DNA of 64,000 nt. Source: Isoetes taiwanensis. Lineage: Eukaryota; Streptophyta; Lycopodiopsida; Isoetales; Isoetaceae. The position numbers were made by a program, and so were the translations under genes. A model generated the notes under the pieces. It searched no databases. It worked only from the letters and a program-made list of their open reading frames with translations, and was not told the origin of the DNA. The stretch covers positions 13,794,716 through 13,858,715 of the forward strand of contig JAJEKV010000004.1 in assembly GCA_021234155.1 (NCBI GenBank), in the 5' to 3' direction. This document shows, in pieces, positions 55,545 to 64,000 of the stretch. Each line of letters starts with the position of its first letter. The stretch's first letter is position 1.

Positions 55545-58500
55545 TGAAAGAATCCCTGACGCTGCGTGCCAACTCACCACACCCAACCACCTAGCTCACA
55601 AAACAAAAGATAATCAGTTCTTGAACTCTCTGAGCATCTATATAGCTCAAGACGCCCTTTCGCCTTTTAAAGGCCCTCGCGGTGGTCCCTCTTTTTAGCC
55701 CAAAAAGGCCATCTAAAGGTTAAGGTGTCCCTCTTTAGCCAAAAGCCATCTAAATATGTCATGTCCAAAAAAGGCCCAATGCATATTTCCATTCCTCCTG
55801 ACATCAGCAGCACCCCCTTCCTCGGCCGTAAAAGGGTCTTAATTTCCTTAGCCATCTTAGCATAATCTTCCTCGTCTCTTCCCAGCTCTACGGTAGTAGC
55901 CTCGTCGACATCTTGTTGTCCCTCGTACTCTTGCTCCGGCCCTTATATTCTTGTAGAATATCCTGATAGTCATCTAAAACATTGCCAATGCACTCCATGA
56001 AGGCCCTCCAAAGGTTTGTCAAGAAATTTAACCAAGTATTGTCTTGAACCACTAGTGGATTTATCCTCGCCAAAATTGTTTCCCATTTAGGAACTTCTGG
56101 AATCATCAATCAATTCTGCCCGCTTTAACTTCCCAAGCTGAGGTAACTCCCTTACTATGATAGCCTTTTTAGGAATGAAAACACTACATCATGCATTTTC
56201 CAACCTTGAGGCAATCTTTTAATTGATATGCATTCTCATTGACCACTTTAATAACTCTTGAATGTGGTCCGGCTGGAAATCCAAAGTTTGTAACTTAAGA
56301 CATCCTTTCTCATACAGATCTTTCTTAAAAGTGGCCTCTTTATGGATCCCTCATCCATACCCAATCTCCCTTCCTTAAAAACCATCGTTGGCCGCAACTT
56401 AGATGATTTATTTGTGAAGATGCTTGAGCATCTCGAATACGAAGCTTGAAGCAAGTCTATGAGATCCTATGCTCACAACTAAATCATCGCTAGAAATTGA
56501 ACATCCTCACACACTCGAAGAGGGTTCCCGTGACAGGCCGACGCATAGGACCGCCTGAAGTAAGGTCATCTTTATGGTGGACTGGAGTAGGTATTATTAT
56601 ACACAAATTCCAACAATAGGCAAAATACTCTTCCAATCATGACCTTGATGTTCATTGACAAACCCCTTAAGATAAACAAATAACTTTTATTTACCGCCGA
56701 TTGTCCATCGGGCCAAGGAAACGCTAGTGAGAACCTTAACTCGTCTCCCCAATCAGACATAAACAATGCCTTCCGTAATTTAATAGTGTAAACTTTGTAT
56801 CAATGACGATATAATAATCTTTGGCAACCCATGTAGCCTAAATATCTCTTTTGATAAAGAGCTGCAGAAGCTGCACTATGCTTCGGCTGGGCCAACTTAT
56901 CCGAATAAAGGAATAAATGAGTTCTGCTTAGTTAAACAATCAATAATTGTCCAAATGACAAAGGTTCTTGGCAGAACCGGGAGGGGAAGACCAACAATAA
57001 AAATCCATATGATCCGGTTCTCTAATTTGCCTTCGTGAATAGGCAAGGATAAAGGAACACCATGAGGTTTCTTGTTCGGCTTTTATCCGCTGACAAGTAA
57101 CATACCGCCGACAGAACCAAAACATTCCCAATCCAGCAAATAGCATGCGATTCAAGCTATAAAGTTGCTCTACGCCACGGTATGACCCGCAGAGGTGCAG
57201 GTGGTATCATGAACTTTAAGAATAAGTGACCGAAGTTCTCAAGACAATGCATAGCTGGACCTTTATACAAGAATCCCATTAACGCATCTTATATTCAAGC
57301 AATTTTGAGCTAAATAACCAAATATTATCTTTATAATCGTGGTCAAGTGGCATACAATGGTTTCATTCCCTCCAAATGGCTGGATTGTGTTATAGAAAAG
57401 AGAATAAATCGCATAACGCCTATACTTAAAGCATTAGCCAAGGTACATTTCTTTACCGTAGACGAATAATCCATCGAAAAAATCATATTGTCGTATAAAA
57501 GCAACCCATTTCAACCGGGCTTCTTAAGGTTTTTTCGTGGAAAACAATGTGCCAATGCTTTGGTGGTCGGGCCAAAATATGAACTGGACCCTATAAGATA
57601 GTGTCGCCACACTTTCAAAGCATGAATGACAAAATTAAATTCTATCATAAACACTATATCTACTTCTTCGTGGTCGAAAACTTCCGACTTTCATAAGCAA
57701 TAGGATGACCATCCTCGGTGATCAAAAACCGCAAAGCCACCAATTAACTTGCTCAAATACATAAATAAGAAAAGGTAGACCAAACTTTGCAAACGCTAAG
57801 TACTAGAGGGATTAAATCCATGGCATCCTTTAAAACTTGAAAGCAATCGATGATCAAGTTATTCCATTGAAAGGGAATATCTTTTCAGAGCAACAAATAT
57901 AAATCAAGCTAAACGAGCAAAATTCTCGCACAAAACCTATAATAACCTCCCATAAGCCCAAAAGGAACGCAATGCAAAGAATCAAGTAGGTAATCGCCAA
58001 TCCACAAATTGCTTGAACCTACCGGAATCAACTAAGACTTCAAACCCTCACAAAACAATATGACCTAAATATTCAATTCCCGATTAAAAAAGATACTTTT
58101 CTTTAGGGATTAAGAGAGTAATAGACTCCTTCCCTCAACCGACGGAAAAACCTCCCAAGAAATGCAAGTAATGGTCTCCCCCACTTTACTAAAACTAATA
58201 TGTCATCAAAAAAATACAGTAACATAAACGCCGCACATCTTCAAATATTCACCCCATTAGCCCTCGCAAGAAAAGAAGTCATGATTTGTAAGTCCAAAAT
58301 GGTATGACCAAAACTCATAATGTCCAAGGTCCTAAACGCTAGCCTTATGAAAACATCTCGCGCAGAACCTTGTTAAGCACACCCCGACTTAAGATCAAAG
58401 ACGGGCTAAAAATCGCGTGGTAATTTTTTAGTTGATCAAAAACAAATCATCCGGGCTTTGTATAGGAAAACCGATTCTTTAATGGTTATTCTTATTCAAA

Positions 58501-60678
58501 GCGCCAGAGCAATATACACATGCGCTAGTGAATGCCAATCTTTTCTAACCAACAAGACAGAGTACCAAAAAGGTGAAGAACTATGGCGGATCAATCCAAA
58601 TTAGAAACACCTCATCAAGTTGGTGTGCTTAATCTCAACTTGTTGGCCAAGTGCATTCATAAGGAGCTTGATTAGGAGGTTCTTTCCTGTGAAGAAGATC
58701 AATCCCCGGGTCCTCCAAACGCTAGTGGTAAGTTTTGTGGAATTTCATCTGAAAAGACATCATCATAATAATGCAAAAGCTTGTTTGACGCCTTCATTTA
58801 ATGGGATACATCTATCTTAGAACGCAAAAACCACTAAATACACAAATGAGTTTTCATTGCAAACGCGAAACGGTATACAATGTAAATCAGGGGAATAGGG
58901 GGAAATAATATCATCCTTCACAAACTTAAGGTCTTTTTACCTCTTCCAAGGATAAATATAACAATACCCGCTTCAATCTATAAGAGGATTACTAGCCTTA
59001 TGCCATGGCATGCCGGTGAATAATATCCATATACCTCCAAGGTCGAGACCATGAAAGAACGCTTACGTATATATATCCCCTCGCAATTGAAATTCAAATA
59101 TCCTTGACTATAAATGAAGAAGGCGGAGGGCAAATTCAAGAAAGCGTAAGATACCCTACATCACTTGATAAAGGAATAGAAGTTAATTTTAGTTCTTCAC
59201 CGCCGCAGCAGAAATAAAATCAAATCCCTGGGAATAAACATGTACTTTTGATCTCTAGTAGCCCAAACGGTAGAAGAGACTACTACATTCCCCAACAGAA
59301 TCCATATCCGATTTTTCCTGACTGTGAGCTTTACCTTTTTTCCCTTTTTCCATTCCTCAAGGTAACGTGGGTTACTTTCTTACTTTTATCCTTCTTAGTC
59401 CCGTGACTTAAGAGTAGGTGTAGCCTCCTCAATTCCCCTTCTTTCCAAGGTGTAGGGCATCTATAAAACTTATGATCGGGCTTGAATAAATAAACAAAAC
59501 ACTCCTATTTTTCCCGCGATAAGCCGCTTCTTTATGCGCCGCTTGATACGATTCCTTTGGCTCTTTGGTCTCAATTGTGTTCAAGTATTCAGAATCGCCT
59601 GTAGGCGGCCGCTTGAATGGGCCCTAACTCGAGCAGACATCCCACTGATTTATTTGAAACCACTTTCAACCAACTTTGGAGGCCACGTTGAGCATTAATG
59701 GTTCAAAGAAGGGCTGTAAACCTTTCCTTCCTACTTTCCCCGCATCTTACGAGCTTCACACCAAAAGAAAAGATTAACTTGCAACTTGCAGCCCGTCTCT
59801 ACTCCAACCATGAACCCCACTCCATGAGTTTTCGTGACTTCTCGATTATTTTTACTAATAAAGTCCTTTTTAAACCGCGTAAGGCAAAGGCTCTATTAGC
59901 TTTTCCAGTGGTTTTGTTGGGTCAACTTATTCCATTCAGCGTATAAGATCTCGCCTCCCACTATGACCCAAAAAACGCATTTTTGATTTGCTTTTCAAAT
60001 TCAAGAAGGTAACAACAGGTTGATCGACCGGCCGGTTCCCGATATCCAGCCTACCCGCCCTTGCAACCCCATCCGCATGATTTCTCAAAGAAATATATAA
60101 CCGGAAAGTGTCTTCGGCTATCCTTAGTCTTAGCAAAAATATGAATTCAAATCCCTTGAGCTACGAAAAGTTCATCCGTGATCGTTAGTGGCACTTTAAT
60201 ACTTTTTGAATTCAATTTGACGCTGGCACCCGCTTTTGATGCTAATTACGGACGCTCGCAGTTTGCCTGAACGCGCCACCGCTAAGCCGCGAATCCGCTA
60301 GTCAAATTTCCGGGCACCGAGCCCAAAGAAATGTAAGTTTTTTCTCTATGAGCGTAATTATCATGTTTCCAACTGTAAGTTTTTCCTTGAGTTTTCATCT
60401 CCAAGTTAACATTGGCAAAGTCCGCCATCAAACTTAAGCTGCCTGATAACAACGTTGAACTTGACGCTGTGCCAACTCACCACCCAACCACTGCAGCTCA
60501 CGTACCAAAAGATAATCATTCTTGAACCTCCCCAGCATCTATATATATAGCTCAGACGCCCTTTTGGCCTTTAGTCTGCATTTTAGCCAAAGGCCATCTG
60601 CAATATGCCATGTCCCCTTAGGCTGCCATCTGGGGCCATGCCATGTCCAAAAAGGCCACAAGTCCGTTTAATATTTCT
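55545..60678 (-). mobile_element. Second copy of the chromovirus, indel-rich
   Basis: Left LTR about 55,545-55,790, right LTR about 60,453-60,678, in the same flanking context as 15,181-20,279. Signals that are perfect in the first copy are damaged here: the primer-binding site region reads GCCTGATAACAAC in place of GCTCTGATACCAC, and the LTR ends have lost the TGAAAT/ATTTCA symmetry on the right. Domain scraps remain, for example the chromatin of RNase H and integrase near 56.5-57.5 kb (RRYVTCQRIKAEQE, FVYNNTY). The two LTRs of this copy differ from each other more than either differs from the first copy. Confidence 0.85.
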
Positions 60679-61186
60679 ATGAATGGCTTTTTCAAGAAGT
60701 TTCGTTTTGTATGTAGGGGTTTTATTCCAAAGGACCTCCGCTATGAGAAATTGGTTGTTGTTATCACTTCCGTTTGCGTCCATCAATGCTCTTTGACCTA
60801 TTTCTGCTAAATGTATTCTCGTATTCCAGGTAATTTCGAAGCGGCATCTCATGTGATGGCGAATGTATTCTCAAACATGTATGTCTCGTGTAATAGGCAA
60901 TGTATTGATTAACTCATTTTGCTATTTGAATTCATGCTTATAGTTGTCAATGATTATATGCATTATATTCCACAATTATCTCAGTGATAATGTACATACA
61001 TACATAGTTAAGGGCATACCTCTCTTTTAAAGGTCTCATGTGTAAATTAAGTGGTGCATTGAATTGGGATATTCACAAGAATCTCTCTAGATCCAATTAT
61101 CCAGTGTGCCGCTAAAAGAGTCAAGATAAGGAGGTGCTACGTGAAAATATGATTAGCATGGTAAATAATGGTGTTGAACGTAATAG

Positions 61187-61345
61187 AATGAGAATGAGAA
61201 ATGAGAAATGAGAATGAGAATGAGAATGAGAATGAGAATGAGAATGAGAATGAGAATGAGAATGAGAATGAGAATGAGAATGTGAGAATGAGAATGAGAA
61301 TGAGAATGAGGAATGAGAATGAGAATGAGAATGAGAATGAGAAAC
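61187..61345. repeat. (GAATGA)n microsatellite, longer interrupted copy
   Basis: About 25 units with several one-base slips (for example GAAATGAG, ATGTGAG, GAGGAATG). Counterpart of 20,791-20,879. Confidence 0.95.
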
Positions 61346-61639
61346 AATACAATTTTGTATTCCTTTGGTAATACAAAATCTAGAGGCATGCATTGTCATG
61401 TAATGCTAGGAGCAAATTCTATATTAACATTTATCGATCGGCGGCAAATCGTGGTTTGGTAAACCAAAAAATTTGAGGATCAAATAAAGTTAATGACATT
61501 CTTTCGGGTGATATGTTTTCTGAGACTTGAATTAATAAAAGTTAGCTTAAATAATCAAAAGCACTAATTTGACATTATAATCATGCCAAAGTGTTAATAT
61601 AGAAATGGACATGGTAAGATATCAGATTCTAAGTTTACT

Positions 61640-61790
61640 ATATTTTGTATGAATGGCGTTTGTTGTAGGGCGCCTCCCAGACATCGCCAAGGTCATTTTC
61701 AATATGCCCCTTGAGCCTCTTCAGATTCTCGATAAATTATCTTAGATTCTTATAGTCCCCAGTTGACCAAGAACTGCAGTTTACATATCT
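61640..61790 (+). pseudogene. PPR-like fragment, second copy
   Basis: GAATGGCGTTTGTTGTAGGG through ATCGCCAAGGTCATTTTCAA and ATGCCCCTTGAGCC match 21,200-21,290; the frame is broken by indels. Confidence 0.4.
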
Positions 61791-63264
61791 TAGAAGTTTG
61801 AACTTCTTATCATGTCTTATCATGAGATTAGTAAAATGAACCAAGAAATCTTCTTGCAAATAGATTAAAAAATGAACCTAGAAATCTGCTTTGGCCGTGA
61901 TGGGTTTCAAGTTATATCCTTTGTCCGTAGATTCAAAATCCACTTTACATACCTTCTATATAGCAGCAAAATATATTAATTAGGTCTTACCTTACATTAG
62001 TATGCCCCTTGAAAGGAGAGCAATACTTAAAATAGGATATATTTTCAAGAAATGAAAAGCATAAACTAGATATTTTTATCAAAGGAAGAAGGTGAAATGA
62101 GTCAATCAATAAGATAAAAAGACAACTAGGCTTGAGGAAATGGTTGTGTATCTTCCGTGCATGCATGCATGATCCCAATACAAAATACACACCAGCACCA
62201 TAAAGTAAATGACCATCACATTCCCCTTATTAAACATCAAAATGAATGAATCCATGTTAGAAAATAATAAGTGCCTTAGGAATGAGAGAAAAAATATCCT
62301 CAACCTATAATGGCGTTAAAAATCAATTGAATTGTAGTTATGGTTTTCAATGCTTCTTTATTAGTCATAAAAAAGGGTTTTAGTTAAGAATTTAAAATCA
62401 TGTTTATACTATTTCAATTATTGTAAATATTAAATTTGTACTATGTTTTTTGCATACACCAACAAAAAATCAAGTGACTTTGGACTACTACTAGAGGGCA
62501 ACCCCGTGAGCAAAAAGAGACCTTCTACTGGTCTCTACCGAAGGCCCTTGGGTTTGACATGTTTGCCTTCCACCATGCTTCCATGAAGTTCAAGAGCTAT
62601 ATCCACCATTTCTTCCCTATAACTCCTATCCTTTTGCCTCAAGCTCTCCCATGCATCGCTAGTTTGTTTTAGATTGAAGCCAGTATGCTCCTTTGTTTTG
62701 CCAACCTATGTCATCACGATCAAGATCGTCATTTTATTTGCTTTATAATGAGTGACAATAATTGCTTTAAGCTTCAGTTAGCCTTAAAACTTTGATTTTA
62801 AACATAGAATACCCTCGATTACGCGTCCCCATTACATCTAGACAAAGCTTAAAAGCGCAAACATGTTTTCTTGTTTGGTGAAAAATAACTTTGAAGTCAA
62901 TGCAAAATTGAAACTAGTGTGGAAAACATGGATTATAGTATGGCTTAATGGCATGAAATGGGCCTAAAAAATCTGAAATATGATTAGATGAGGTAACCGA
63001 ATAGTTTTGATTAAACAATTTCAAATTTATCCTAAAAATTTCTATCTTATTTGAGGTTTCCGCAGAAATTCTGTACAATTAATGGGTGTCCGCTTTGGAT
63101 ATATGCAATATCGCAAAATAGGTTCGCCAGCAAGTAAAACGATAAATTATATGGCCATTTTGCTATGGTTTGCATATGATTCTCGCTTGTAATCTGAGTG
63201 GGTATGCCAGCATTTATAGAGCGCGTAAGGTATTTCTAGATAGTTTGCACCCCAACCTATGGTT

Positions 63265-63340
63265 TTACATGCACGCGTATGCATTATGCACCAATGTACG
63301 CAATACAGCTGCATGCATACTATGCAGCCGTACTGCATGT
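63265..63340. promoter_or_regulatory. RY-like cluster, degraded second copy
   Basis: Counterpart of 22,837-22,912. Several CATGCA words are lost to indels (for example CATGCACGCGTATGCA, GCTGCATGCATAC). Confidence 0.4.
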
Positions 63341-64000
63341 TGAGTCCCTTTAGTACTTGTAACATTGTGCACATTGCTTACTTACAATTCACCATTACTC
63401 CTACATTTATACTAAAATGTTGCAGTTGCTCTGATAGTATATTTGCCCTTTTTATTCCCAATCTAGACTACGATAGCGACTCTTTCGCTTTGTGGAGGTA
63501 TATGCTTGTAAGCAAGTTTTGATATAATGATAACGAGGTTTGGTGTAAAATACTATATTTGAGGCAATTACTAAATGTATGCTTGATTTCCTCATAATGC
63601 ATTATATGCGATTTTGAGGGAATCTTTCTGGTTCCCCGTCACCCGTGTGAATATATTGCACCCAAACTGGGAGATTTCTGGATTTTAATTAAACATGTAT
63701 GAGTAATGGTTGTGAAATTTTTGAGCCCTGGGCTCTTGAGAAAAAATTTATCGTTAAACATAAGAAAGTTCAATGGAACAAACATAAGAAAAGTGCAATG
63801 GAAACAAACATGTAATGAATAGCAACTTTAGAATATGGGGCTTCAACGCAATGTATGCACACAAAACCATAGTGCCTATATCTTGCAAAACTATACTACT
63901 ATATGTTTGACAAATAAGGATGATGATATCGTAGGAATTGATATTGTAACCACAATAGATGGTGAAGCTTCAAATTTGATGTTTAAAGAACAATAGGAAC

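Larger units (their letters stand above)
53743..64000. repeat. Indel-rich second copy of 13,389-23,572
   Basis: The whole stretch follows 13,389-23,572 in order and orientation to the end of the window (10.26 against 10.18 kb), including the chromovirus at the same point, the microsatellite, the PPR-like fragment, the RY cluster and the start of the 23.3-kb module. Differences are mostly one- to several-base indels and short garbled words, at a similar rate in coding, LTR and intergenic parts. Confidence 0.92.

Noticed and set aside
61121-61399. Ser-Phe and His-Ser repeat ORFs
   Set aside because: Same microsatellite artefact in the second copy.

Overview
This window looks like transposon-rich intergenic DNA from a flowering plant nuclear genome. 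Evidence for a plant comes from Helitron RepHel remnants with a PIF1-type helicase, a chromodomain Ty3/gypsy element primed by initiator tRNA-Met, RTE-type and L1-type LINE remnants, tRNA-derived SINEs, a PPR-like protein scrap and plant-style splice sites. The species cannot be told. No rRNA, tRNA gene, CRISPR array or bacterial-type operon was seen. I found no complete conserved host gene; the best small candidate is a 106-codon ORF at 37,539-37,859.

Layout, left to right. 1-6.1 kb: Helitron debris, with the Rep-protein N-terminus on the minus strand running off the left edge, a broken PIF1-like helicase on the plus strand, and a hairpin that looks like a decayed Helitron 3' end at 6,026-6,059; two tRNA-like SINE segments lie between. 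6.7-7.9 kb: 3' end of a LINE (minus). 8.7-9.4 kb: 3' end of a chromodomain gypsy element (minus). 9.4-14.6 kb: fragmentary exons of unrecognised host-like genes, on both strands, locally duplicated. 15,181-20,279: a structurally complete chromovirus (identical 239-bp LTRs, GATGA target duplication, PBS, PPT) whose reading frames are all broken. 20.3-23.7 kb: flank with a (GAATGA)n microsatellite, a PPR-like fragment and a dense cluster of RY (CATGCA) motifs. 23.9-28.9 kb: L1 endonuclease fragment, a second gypsy LTR with chromodomain, and a 460-bp inverted repeat whose 1.5-kb spacer carries an RTE reverse-transcriptase fragment.

28.9-37.9 kb: a mosaic of repeated modules. Two good Helitron 3' termini (ending at 30,031 and 34,131) alternate with four copies of a promoter-plus-first-exon module; only the copy at 37.5 kb keeps an intact reading frame. 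38.6-43.5 kb: second copy of the 9.4-14.6 kb exon block. 43.6-44.4 kb: an insertion of about 809 bp that is visible because a related empty site lies at 46.4 kb. 46.5-50 kb: two RTE LINE remnants in opposite orientation. 50.6-53.3 kb: a tandem pair of AT-rich units, each with a SINE, one SINE being split by a further insertion.

53.7-64.0 kb: a second, co-linear copy of 13.39-23.57 kb, including the same chromovirus in the same place, but full of small insertions and deletions spread evenly over all sequence types. This looks more like uncorrected sequence or a mis-joined haplotype copy than ordinary divergence, and it limits what can be said about any reading frame there.
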